Origin: Wenjunlia vitaminophila DSM 41686
Lineage (GTDB): Bacteria > Actinomycetota > Actinomycetes > Streptomycetales > Streptomycetaceae
NCBI RefSeq assembly: GCF_000380165.1
Contig: NZ_KB904713.1
Span: 107,639-171,638, forward strand
Length of the DNA: 64,000 nucleotides
Direction of reading: 5' to 3'
A program made the position numbers and the translations under genes. Each line of letters starts with the position of its first letter. Within the stretch, counting starts at the first letter, position 1. The notes beneath the pieces are model-generated. The model was not told the origin of the DNA. It searched no databases and worked only from the letters and a program-made list of their open reading frames with translations. Shown piece by piece: positions 1 to 7,867 of this stretch.

Positions 1-1
1 A

Positions 2-580
<579 letters not shown>

Positions 581-721
581 GGCCCGTCTGCCGAATCCCG
601 CCCGCGTCGCCACGCCGAGCACGGCCCGCGTCGCCACGCCGAGCGCGGCCCGGGACGCCGGCCGTGCGCCGTCCCCGTCCCGTGCGACCCAGGGCCGGCC
701 CGGCGGTGGCAGACTCGGGCC

Positions 722-1050
722 ATGCGAATTTCCCTCGACGACCGGGTGCGCGACCAGGTGGAGCGGGCGAAGGAGTCCCCGTCTGGCAGGAGCGCCGAAA
801 GCGTGTACGGCGGCCACGACAACGTGCTGCGGCAGACCCTCGTCGCGTTGCGCGCCGGCGCCTCCCTGGCCGAGCACGAGAGCCCCGGCGAGGCGACGCT
901 GCTGGTGCTGCGCGGACGGGTGCGGCTGAACAGCGGCGACACCTCGTCGGAGGGGACGACCGGGGACCTCCTCGTGGTGCCCTCGGCCCGGCACAGCCTG
1001 GACGCGGTGAGGACGCCGCCGTCCTGCTGACGGTGGCCAAGGCCCGGTGA
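722..1050 (+). pseudogene. Small cupin-fold protein, split by a one-base frameshift
   Basis: From ATG 722 the frame reads 102 residues and looks like a one-domain cupin: VYGGHDNVLRQTLVALRAG, ESPGEATLLVLRGRVRL, GDLLVVPSARHSL. After HSLDAV near base 1010 it runs into RTPPSC and a stop at 1030. In the -1 frame the expected family ending resumes (EDAAVLLTVAKAR) and stops at 1050. Restoring a single G near 1010 gives one continuous protein of about 109 residues. The cause could be a true deletion or a sequencing error. A CAGACT hexamer lies 6 bases before the ATG, as in other apparently leaderless genes here. The cupin metal residues are not complete, so a catalytic role is doubtful. Confidence 0.7.
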
Positions 1051-1051
1051 C

Positions 1052-1535
1052 CCGAAGGCCGTTGCCGCCCGGGCCGCGGCGCTCGGCGACCTGCGCGTCA
1101 CACTCCGGGACGCGCCCGACACGACGCTGACCAGCGCCGCGTACGCGGAGCGCACCGAGGAGAACGCGAGAACCGTGGCGCGCCCCTTCCCCGCGCCGAC
1201 GAAGCACGGCGAGGGAGTCCTGGTCGCTGCTGCCGACCCCGCCCGAGGTCTTTGCGTGGGTGCGGCACCTGGACCCGGAGGAGGCGCGCGCGTTCACCGT
1301 GGAGCTGCTCGACGCGTTGTCAGACGCGGCCGAACTCGGCGGTGGGAAAGCCGTACACCGAGCTCTGGTGTCCTGGAGGGCGACGGCCCGCATCAACGCA
1401 GACCCAGAGCAGCTCAAGGCGGTGTCGCGTCCCCTGGACGGTGAGGACCCGGGCCCTGTCGAGGGGACGCAACGCCCGTCGAGGCGGGCGAGCGAGCCCG
1501 AAGCAGGGGCGACCGGGTCGATGTCCCGCCCCTGA
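1052..1535 (+). pseudogene. Conserved hypothetical protein, 5'-truncated and frameshifted
   Basis: Two frames carry adjoining protein-like sequence. The first, from about 1052, reads ALGDLRVTLRDAPDTTLTS and continues to PFPAPTKHGE near 1213. The second continues ESWSLLPTPPEVFAWVRHLD, then EEARAFTVELLDALSDAAEL and ALVSWRATARINADPEQL, stopping at 1535. Removing one G near 1212 joins them as HGEESWSLLP. No start codon exists in the first frame between the stop at 1028 and GTG 1175, so the 5' end also looks lost. The helix-rich C-terminal half resembles small antitoxin-like or regulatory proteins of actinomycetes, but I cannot name the family. Its last codons overlap repeat copy 1. Confidence 0.5.
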
Positions 1536-1678
1536 GCGGGTGGACCCCTGGGGCCAGGGGGCCGCGACGGGCTGGGAGGGGCCGTGCCGAGGCGCGTCAG
1601 CGAACGCCCGCCGTCGCCCGAGGCGCTGCCCACCGCCCCACCCTCCCGTGACCACGGGAACCGTCAGCACCATTCGGG
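1497..1678. repeat. Copy 1 of a dispersed structured repeat element
   Basis: This 182-base stretch aligns over its whole length with 5087-5277. Shared blocks include GAGCCCGAAG at the left, GGGTC in the first loop, GGCTGGGA and GTGCCGAG in the middle, GCGAACGCCC, and a right end TCAGCA..TTCGGGG. The ends form a short inverted repeat, CCCGAA (1497) against TTCGGG (1673). An internal stem CAGGGGCG (1504-1511) pairs perfectly with CGCCCCTG (1527-1534) around a 15-base loop. No reading frame is conserved between the copies, so it looks like a structured non-coding or MITE-like element. Nothing gene-like is visible from 1679 to 1882. Confidence 0.65.
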
Positions 1679-1882
1679 GGAGCCGCGCGACGCAGGACAC
1701 CGAACGGGCATTCGGACGAGCAGGTGACCCCAACCCCACTGTCACACCTTCGGACAACCCGCCCCAGAGTCGGGAAAATCGGCGGGCTGTGCGTGGTAGG
1801 TTCTGTGACCATCCCACTTCAAAGAGTGACCCCGGCAGCGTGCAACCGCCCCGGGGCCTGGCACAAGGACCACTTCTTCCTC

Positions 1883-2830
1883 ATGCACATTCATCGTAGC
1901 GCGCACAGCAGCGGCTTCACCGTACTGCCCAACACTCTGCTCCAGGACCGACGCCTTTCCTACACCGCCCGGGGCCTGCTCGTGGATCTCCTGTCCCGGC
2001 CCGACGGCTGGTCAGAGGACGGCCGGCACATGGCCGACACCAGCCCGCAGGGCCGTCTCACGGTCGCCAAGGCCCTGCGCGAGCTGAGGGACCTCGGTTA
2101 TTACCGGGTTGACAAGGTCCGTCGCGGCGACGGCACCTTCCTCAGCGAGGCCCACGCCTACGACGTTCCGCAGGCGGCACCGGATCTCACCCGTCCGGGT
2201 CCCGGTGCGCCGATCCCTGATGACCCTGGCGCCAAACCCGTAAAGAACCGTGAGAAAGAACCCTCCCTCCCCGGCCAGCGCACCAGCCTTCCCGAGCCGC
2301 GCGGGCTCGCGGCGTGGACGGGCGGGGGGAAGGAGCCCCCCACGGCCAAGACGCTCCCGGCTCACCCCAGCCGTCCGACCGACGGCGTTCCCCAGGAGGC
2401 CGTCGCCACCCTGTTCCGGGTGCTTCGCCCAGAGCCGCGCCTACGGCTCGGCACGGTCGAGGCCCTCGCCCTCGCGCCGCTGGTCCGCCCGTGGCTGGAG
2501 CGCGGCTACGGCCAACGTGACCTTGCCGAAGCCCTGCTCGGTGGGCTGCCCGAGCGCGTCCACTGCGCCCCGGCGTTGCTGCGTGACCGCCTGACACGCA
2601 AGCTCCCCCCGGCCCGGCTGCCCTCCGCGCCGGCCAAGCCGCGCTGGCACGAGTGCGGCAGATGCGCACGACCGATCCCGCACGAGGGCATCTGCCGTGC
2701 CTGCGCGGGCCTGGGCGACCGGCCCGACGACGGCGCGGACAGAGCCCGGGTGGCCGCACGGGGCCGGGCCAAGGTCCGTGCCGCCCTGCTGGCGGACCGT
2801 TCCGGGCTCCGAACCGCCAGCAGAGCCTGA
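1883..2830 (+). CDS. Helix-turn-helix protein with C-terminal zinc ribbon
   Basis: A 315-residue protein of a type common in Streptomyces and relatives. The N-terminus (residues 1-95) carries the conserved run SGFTVLPNTLLQDRRLSYTA followed by a winged-helix region (GRLTVAKALRELRDLGYYRV), as in replication-initiator-like or ICE-associated HTH proteins. The middle is a proline- and lysine-rich linker. The C-terminus has four cysteines spaced CGRC...ICRAC, a likely zinc ribbon. I start at ATG 1883 (MHIHRSAHSS) because family members begin there; the frame is open to 1724 but the extra residues look unrelated. It stands alone, so it may be a regulator of accessory DNA; its target is unknown. Confidence 0.75.
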   Translation: MHIHRSAHSSGFTVLPNTLLQDRRLSYTARGLLVDLLSRPDGWSEDGRHMADTSPQGRLTVAKALRELRDLGYYRVDKVRRGDGTFLSEAHAYDVPQAAPDLTRPGPGAPIPDDPGAKPVKNREKEPSLPGQRTSLPEPRGLAAWTGGGKEPPTAKTLPAHPSRPTDGVPQEAVATLFRVLRPEPRLRLGTVEALALAPLVRPWLERGYGQRDLAEALLGGLPERVHCAPALLRDRLTRKLPPARLPSAPAKPRWHECGRCARPIPHEGICRACAGLGDRPDDGADRARVAARGRAKVRAALLADRSGLRTASRA

Positions 2831-3041
2831 CCCCGCCCAACGGCCCACCAGCTCCGCCTCGGGCCACCCCCAACCAGCCCAACGGGACGCGGAACGCGTT
2901 AGCTGTCCAGGTCGAACTGCGCGAACACCCCCGGTCCACACGCACATGGAGGTCCGCGGAACGTGAGCGGTCCCGTGTCCCTGGGGCACAACTCGCCTGA
3001 TCCCATGCCGTCCTGGGCCTCACCGGCACCCTTCCCGGACC

Positions 3042-3905
3042 TCAGACGAGCACCACCCCCGCCACGGTCGTCGCCGCGAGCGCGACGATCACCAGGACGT
3101 TGAACACCACGTCCTGGTTCTGCGAGCGGTGTTCGGCCGCGCGGTCCAGCGTGAAGTCGGCCGGATCGGCGGGCGCGTAGTGGACCGTGACGTCACGGCC
3201 GTACGCGCCGGCCGGGTCCGGGAGGTTCGACGTGCAGTGGGCCGTGACGGCCACGCCCCCGCGCGTCGTGAACGACACCACCGGGGTGATCGTGGTCCAG
3301 GTGCCGCCGTCGTCCTCGTCGACGCGCACGTCCTGCAGGACCGCGACGACCCGTCCCCGCACGCTCTCCATCGCGGCCAGCCTCGCGACGCGGCCGTTCT
3401 TGGCACGTACCGTCTCGGGCAGGTACGCGGCGGCGTAGACCGCCCACGGCCCGCCGAAGCCGATCAGCGCCCACGGCCACCCCCACTCGAGCGCGGCGAG
3501 GACCACCAGCCCGACGTAGACCAGGAAGACCGCGAAACTCGGCCAGCCCAGCCCACGACTTGGCTCCTCGGGGACGTTGGAGAACTGGTAGGCGTGCGGC
3601 CTGCCCCGCGGGTGGCTGACCCCGATCTCCCGGCCCTCCCACGCCGCGGTGATCATCTCGCCGCGCTCACCGTCGTTCGTCACGGTGACCTCCTGCCCGG
3701 AGGCCGGGTCGTGGTAGGAGACGACCACCGATATCCCGCCGCTGCGGGACCCGCCGTGCCGGGGCTCCCGCACCCGCACGATCCGCCCCGTGAGCCGGAC
3801 CGTCCGCTGCGCCCTGGTCACCCCGGCCAGCGCCATGCCATACCCGGCCAGCGCCACCACACCCCACACCGCGCACCACAGCACCACTGCCTCGTCCCAC
3901 CCCAT
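3042..3905 (-). CDS. DUF3592-like membrane protein
   Basis: A 287-residue protein with a membrane segment near the N-terminus (VVLWCAVWGVVALAGYGMAL), a soluble beta-rich domain (VRLTGRIVRVRE..VSYHDPASGQEVTV), a central pair of membrane segments (about 130-175), a second copy of the same kind of beta domain (VRGRVVAVLQDVRV..VSFTTRGGVAVTAHC) and a C-terminal membrane segment. Two DUF3592-type halves in one chain suggest internal duplication. The start at 3905 is preceded by a strong GGAGGAGGG; a longer start at 3932 lacks one. It follows the next gene upstream on the same strand after 97 bases, probably as one operon. Function unknown; a cell-envelope role is inference. Confidence 0.75.
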   Translation of the reverse strand: MGWDEAVVLWCAVWGVVALAGYGMALAGVTRAQRTVRLTGRIVRVREPRHGGSRSGGISVVVSYHDPASGQEVTVTNDGERGEMITAAWEGREIGVSHPRGRPHAYQFSNVPEEPSRGLGWPSFAVFLVYVGLVVLAALEWGWPWALIGFGGPWAVYAAAYLPETVRAKNGRVARLAAMESVRGRVVAVLQDVRVDEDDGGTWTTITPVVSFTTRGGVAVTAHCTSNLPDPAGAYGRDVTVHYAPADPADFTLDRAAEHRSQNQDVVFNVLVIVALAATTVAGVVLV

Positions 3906-4002
3906 GCGCCCTCCTCCTGCCGACCCGGTCAACCGCCGCTGCGGCGGAGCACACTGCCGTGCCTGTCCGCCTCCAGCGTCGCCGTGCTGCCCCCGTCGCC
4001 GG

Positions 4003-4998
4003 TCACCTGGACCCTGAGACCGAGCCGGTGACGCCGTCAGCAGTGAGCTGCCAGCTCCGTGGGGACTCGACGCCGAGGGTGGTCCTGGCCTCCTCGACCA
4101 GCGCGGGCACGCGGTCGTAGGGCAGGGAATCGAACCCGGCGCCCTTCACACCAGCGGGGGAGAAGACGACGGTCAGCAGGCGGTCCTGTACGACGACGGT
4201 GAGCGCCTGGGGCTTGGCACCGTCCCGCGTCAACGACGCGACCGACTCGCGCGGTTCGCCCTCGTCGAGCGTCGACTGGCCCGGACCGAGGGTGACCGTG
4301 CCGGTCGCCGGCGTCAGGGTGGTCGTGGACGACGAGGAGGAGGACGGCCCTGGCGGGGCTCCGCCCTCGTCGGAGCCGAACAGATCGGCGCGGAACGGCA
4401 CGAGCACGGCGACCGCGCCGAGCAACAGACCGAAGAGCGTGAGGAGACCGCCGGCACAGCCCCCCGCGGGGTCGCTCCGCAGGGCCGGACCGGGCACCGA
4501 GTCCAGGCGTGCCCCGGCCGCCCGCTCCTCCCACTCCGGCGTCGGCCGCTTCACTATGCGCAGCTTCCACGGCCGGTCCGGCGGATACTCGACCACCACG
4601 ACCCCGCGCGGCCGGTAGTCGGGGAGCTCGACGACGTTGACGTCCTGCCGGATCTCGACGCGGAACGCGGGCGCCTCGTCCGGCGCGACGGACAGCTCGA
4701 ACCGAACCGGGACGTCACTGGCCTCACCCTCGACCGCCTCCAGACCCTCGATCATCGCGAGTGCCGTGCGCGGTACGACCGCCGCCTCACGGGTGCGGCG
4801 CGGCAGCGTGGCGAGGAAGAAGACCAGACCGTACGTCGCGGGCAGGACAAGACCCGTGACGATCAGCGACACCTTCCCGACGACGCACCCGCTGATGAAG
4901 GCGGTCAGCGCCGCCCCGATCACACCGCCCGTCAGGAACCCCAGCGCGAGGTCGGCAGGCGTGTTGCGCGTGGGTGGCGCGCCAGGGGTGATCGTCAT
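4003..4998 (-). CDS. Membrane protein of unknown function, DUF3592-operon partner
   Basis: A 331-residue protein. Two membrane segments lie near the N-terminus (LGFLTGGVIGAALTAFIS and VSLIVTGLVLPATYGLVFF), then a cytosolic domain of about 110 residues with a VELPDYRPRGVVVVEYPP strand pair. A third membrane segment (LLTLFGLLLGAVAVLVPF) is followed by a Ser/Thr/Pro-rich linker and a roughly 90-residue C-terminal domain on the far side. That domain (TLTPATGTVTLGPGQS..LLTVVFSPAGVKG) resembles small extracytoplasmic domains but I cannot assign it. The start at MTITPG (4998) is chosen over one seven codons upstream. It is the first gene of the apparent two-gene minus-strand unit. Confidence 0.65.
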   Translation of the reverse strand: MTITPGAPPTRNTPADLALGFLTGGVIGAALTAFISGCVVGKVSLIVTGLVLPATYGLVFFLATLPRRTREAAVVPRTALAMIEGLEAVEGEASDVPVRFELSVAPDEAPAFRVEIRQDVNVVELPDYRPRGVVVVEYPPDRPWKLRIVKRPTPEWEERAAGARLDSVPGPALRSDPAGGCAGGLLTLFGLLLGAVAVLVPFRADLFGSDEGGAPPGPSSSSSSTTTLTPATGTVTLGPGQSTLDEGEPRESVASLTRDGAKPQALTVVVQDRLLTVVFSPAGVKGAGFDSLPYDRVPALVEEARTTLGVESPRSWQLTADGVTGSVSGSR

Positions 4999-5086
4999 GT
5001 GACCGATTGTGCATGTCATGGGTAACGGCCACTAGGTCCTGTGGATAACCTTCGCGGTCCCGGCGGGATCGCCGCGAGCGGGTGAG

Positions 5087-5277
5087 CCCGAAGAAGGGCG
5101 ATCGGGTCAGCGTTCCGCCCTTGAGCGGATGGAACGTGGTGTTCGGGACGACCGAGGCAGTGACCGGCTGGGAAGAGCTGTGCCGAGCCGCACTGCCGAA
5201 CGCCCATCGGTGCCTGGAGGCGCAGCGCACCGACCCACTGTCGCGTGACAACTGGAATCGTCAGCATCAGCTTCGGG
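5087..5277. repeat. Copy 2 of a dispersed structured repeat element
   Basis: A 191-base homologue of 1497-1678. The ends form an inverted repeat, CCCGAAG (5087) against CTTCGGG (5271). The first stem is AAGGGCG (5094-5100) with CGCCCTT (5116-5122), again around a 15-base loop containing GGGTC. Relative to copy 1 one base pair has changed on both sides (G-C to A-T), so pairing is maintained. Further stems are possible here: CAGTG..CACTG enclosing CGGCT..AGCCG, and TCGGTGC..GCACCGA. The element fills much of the 4999-5421 gap between two minus-strand genes; nothing else gene-like is visible there. Confidence 0.65.
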
Positions 5278-5421
5278 GAAGGCACGCGACCAAGGAGTGG
5301 GAGGGTTCCGCCGACCAGGCATCCTGAGGACACCGAGTAGTTCGCAGCCCGGCAAACGGCCCGGCTTCCCTCAGCGAGCGGATGCCGGGCCCTTCGTTCG
5401 CAGTAGCCGTCCGGCTCGCCC

Positions 5422-6585
5422 TCAGGGAGCGAGTCGCTTGAGGCGGGCTACTGCCTCATCCAAGACGGCCTTCCGCTTGCAGAAGGCGAAGCGGACCTGG
5501 CTGCGACCGGCCTCCGGGTCGTCGTAGAAGACGGAGTTGGGGATGGCGACGACACCGCAGCGTTCGGGCAGGGCACGGCAGAAGGCGTAGGCGTCCTTCT
5601 CACCGAAGGGGGCGATGTCGGTGGTGATGAAGTACGTGCCCTGGGGCTGGTGGACCTCGAACCCCGCGGCGCGCAGGCCGTCGCCGAGCAGGTCGCGCTT
5701 GCCGCGGAGGTCGGCGCGGAAGGTGTCGAAGTACTCGTCCGGCAGCCGCAGCGCCTCGGCGATCGCGTACTGGAACGGGCCCGAGCTGACGTAGGTCAGG
5801 AACTGCTTGGCGGTGCGGACGGCAGTGACCAGCGGGCTGGCCGCCGTCACCCAACCGACCTTCCACCCCGTGAAGGAGAAGGTCTTGCCGGCCGAGGAGA
5901 TGGAGACGGTTCGTTCCCGCATGCCGGGCCGGGCCGCGACGGGGTGGTGGGCGCCCTCGTACACCAGGTGCTCGTAGACCTCGTCGGTGACCACGAGCAG
6001 GTCGTGTTCGACGGCGATGGCGGCGATGGCGTCGCACTCCTCGGTGGTGAGCACCATGCCGGTCGGGTTGTGCGGGGAGTTGAGGAGCAGGAGGCGGGTC
6101 CGCGGGGTGATCAGGGACCGCAGCCGGTCCAGGTCAGGGCGGAAGGCCGGTGCGCGCAGGGTGAGCGGCACCCGCGTGGCGCCGGCCATCGCGATGCAGG
6201 CGGCGTAGGAGTCGTAGAAGGGCTCGAAGGCGATCACCTCGTCGCCGGGTTCCAGGAGGGCGAGCATGGTCGCGGCGATCGCCTCGGTCGCCCCCGCGGT
6301 GACCAGGACCTCCGTGTCGGGGTCGAAGTCGAGGCCGTAGAAGCGGCGCTGGTGGTCGCTGATGGCCGCCCGCAGCTCGGGGACGCCCGGTCCCGGCGGG
6401 TACTGGTTGCCGCGCCCGTCCCGCAGCGCCCGCACGGCCGCCTCACGGATCTCTTCGGGCCCGTCGGTGTCGGGGAATCCCTGACCCAGGTTGACCGAGC
6501 CGGTCCGCACCGCCAGCGCGGACATCTCCGCGAAGATCGTCGTGCCGAACCCGGCGAGGCGGCGATTGAGCGGCGGCCGGTCCAT
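5422..6585 (-). CDS. Class I/II PLP-dependent aminotransferase
   Basis: A 387-residue fold-type I aminotransferase. Seen: SVNLGQGFPD near the N-terminus, LLNSPHNPTG in the middle, VTDEVYEHLVY, and the Schiff-base lysine in SSAGKTFSFTGWKVGW at about residue 234. The C-terminal arginine region SQVRFAFCKR binds the substrate carboxylate. The pattern resembles the kynurenine/methionine aminotransferase subgroup (YbdL/DapL-like annotations in actinomycetes), but substrate cannot be read from sequence. The start at MDRPPLN has GGGAGA upstream; an earlier start eight codons before has none. Stand-alone gene, divergent from the small membrane gene at 6732. Confidence 0.88.
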   Translation of the reverse strand: MDRPPLNRRLAGFGTTIFAEMSALAVRTGSVNLGQGFPDTDGPEEIREAAVRALRDGRGNQYPPGPGVPELRAAISDHQRRFYGLDFDPDTEVLVTAGATEAIAATMLALLEPGDEVIAFEPFYDSYAACIAMAGATRVPLTLRAPAFRPDLDRLRSLITPRTRLLLLNSPHNPTGMVLTTEECDAIAAIAVEHDLLVVTDEVYEHLVYEGAHHPVAARPGMRERTVSISSAGKTFSFTGWKVGWVTAASPLVTAVRTAKQFLTYVSSGPFQYAIAEALRLPDEYFDTFRADLRGKRDLLGDGLRAAGFEVHQPQGTYFITTDIAPFGEKDAYAFCRALPERCGVVAIPNSVFYDDPEAGRSQVRFAFCKRKAVLDEAVARLKRLAP

Positions 6586-6731
6586 GGAGTCTCCCTCGGT
6601 CGGGGCCACCTGGGTGGCGGCCGACTGCCCATGGTGCGCCCGACCTCAGAACTTCCTCAACTCCAGTGCCTGTGGCGAAGGCCACCCCCATCCTGGGGGT
6701 CCGTGCTCGACGGACAAGGAAGGCGGATCAG

Positions 6732-6920
6732 ATGACTCTGGTGCCCCTGCTGGTGCTGCTCGTCCTGTTCTGCGGTCTTCTCGCGCTGGTCGTGAAGATG
6801 AAGTCGCCCGGAGCGCGTGGGCGTGCTTCCGGGGGGAGTGACATATTGGGTTCGGACGACAGTTCGGGTAATCACTCCGCATATGTTTCGCCGTACCGCG
6901 GCTGGGACGGCAAATTCTGA
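6732..6920 (+). CDS. Small single-pass membrane protein
   Basis: A 62-residue product: a strongly hydrophobic segment at residues 3-21 (LVPLLVLLVLFCGLLALVV), a short basic stretch (KMKSPGARGR) and a polar, Ser/Gly-rich tail ending RGWDGKF. The start is ATG 6732 behind GGAAGGCGG. It is followed 20 bases later by a strong terminator hairpin, which supports an independently expressed unit. No family recognised; the positive-inside rule would leave the tail in the cytosol. Confidence 0.55.
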   Translation: MTLVPLLVLLVLFCGLLALVVKMKSPGARGRASGGSDILGSDDSSGNHSAYVSPYRGWDGKF

Positions 6921-6940
6921 CAGTCGTGGAAGGAGCTGGT

Positions 6941-6967
6941 GGGGCCGATCGCCTGGCGATCGGCCCC
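6941..6967 (+). terminator. Rho-independent-type terminator hairpin
   Basis: GGGGCCGATCGCC (6941-6953) and GGCGATCGGCCCC (6955-6967) form a perfect 13-base inverted repeat just after the small membrane gene. There is no strong T-run, as is common in high-GC actinomycetes. Confidence 0.7.
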
Positions 6968-7232
6968 TGGTCGTGACCGGATATTTCCGTATCGCTGACT
7001 GAAGAAACATCACTGCAAACGCGCACATATTTTCGGCACGTATGAATACCGGAAGATGCTGAGAATGTTTGCTCGAAGCACGGCACACTTGTTGCCCATG
7101 CACGTGGTGGAGGGCCGACGCCGTCCCTGCGCACGCGGCGGCGTTGGCGGCCCCCGCCTCCCCCGCGGCCCGCTCCGGGCGGGCCGGATGACCCCCGTCA
7201 ACTGTGTGCACTCGTGCTTGCGGAGCCCTTTC

Positions 7233-7832
7233 ATGCTCACCACACTCCATACCCCCTATGCCGACACCCGGGCCGGAGACCTGGCCTGGTGTCTGGGGCA
7301 GGAGCCGCTTCCCGCACTGGCCGCCGTCGATCTCGGCGTGGACGGGGGTGAGGTCCAGATGCGTCTGCTGGGAGCCTCGCACCAGGTCTTGCTGGAGTCG
7401 GAACGAGGCCGGTGCTCGGAAACGGTCGCCTGTCTGCCCGGTCGCAGCGTTCCGTTGCCGGTCGGGGTGGCCGAGCGCGTGGACGACTGGGAGTACGAAT
7501 TCGCCGCGCGGACGGAATCGCTGCCCGCCGCCTCCTTCGCCGGGCGGGCACAGGAACTGCTCGACCTGGTGGCCGAACACCCCCACGGACTAGCGGGAAC
7601 GTTTCCCGGGGACCCGAACGCCTTCACCGCGATGCTGGTGCAGACGACCGACCGGGGTGTGTGCTGGCGCACCTGGCACGCCTATCCGCAGGAACACAGG
7701 CTGGTGGTGACCAGGTCCCGGCTGGTCCTGGCGACGGAACGCGGCCGGGGGCGCCCCGTCCGGCGAAGGCCCCGGCGGGAACACTCGATGGCGCCCCGTC
7801 CGTCCGTCCGGACATTACACCCATGTGAGTGA
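7233..7832 (+). CDS. DUF2617 family protein
   Basis: A 199-residue protein whose N-terminus MLTTLHTPYADTRAGDLAW and the later VQMRLLGASHQVLLE and SETVACLPG are characteristic of DUF2617, an actinomycete family of unknown biochemistry. In related genomes DUF2617 genes often sit beside a membrane-bound spermidine-synthase-like gene, and that is the arrangement here, 35 bases apart. The last 30 residues are Arg/Pro-rich and unlike the family core, so the end may have been extended by loss of the original stop. The start is ATG 7233; the upstream in-frame sequence is not protein-like. Bases 6968-7232 hold only an AT-richer stretch (7010-7090), possibly a promoter. Confidence 0.75.
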   Translation: MLTTLHTPYADTRAGDLAWCLGQEPLPALAAVDLGVDGGEVQMRLLGASHQVLLESERGRCSETVACLPGRSVPLPVGVAERVDDWEYEFAARTESLPAASFAGRAQELLDLVAEHPHGLAGTFPGDPNAFTAMLVQTTDRGVCWRTWHAYPQEHRLVVTRSRLVLATERGRGRPVRRRPRREHSMAPRPSVRTLHPCE

Positions 7833-7867
7833 CCGTATCGTGGCTCTGAGTGACGTAGCGTGCACTC

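Noticed and set aside
1724-1882. Longer N-terminus for the HTH/zinc-ribbon protein
   Set aside because: The extra 53 residues do not resemble the family, whose members begin at the MHIHRS-type start.
5082-5327. Possible 81-residue protein within repeat copy 2
   Set aside because: The frame is broken by indels in copy 1 and residues are not conserved, so the element is treated as non-coding.
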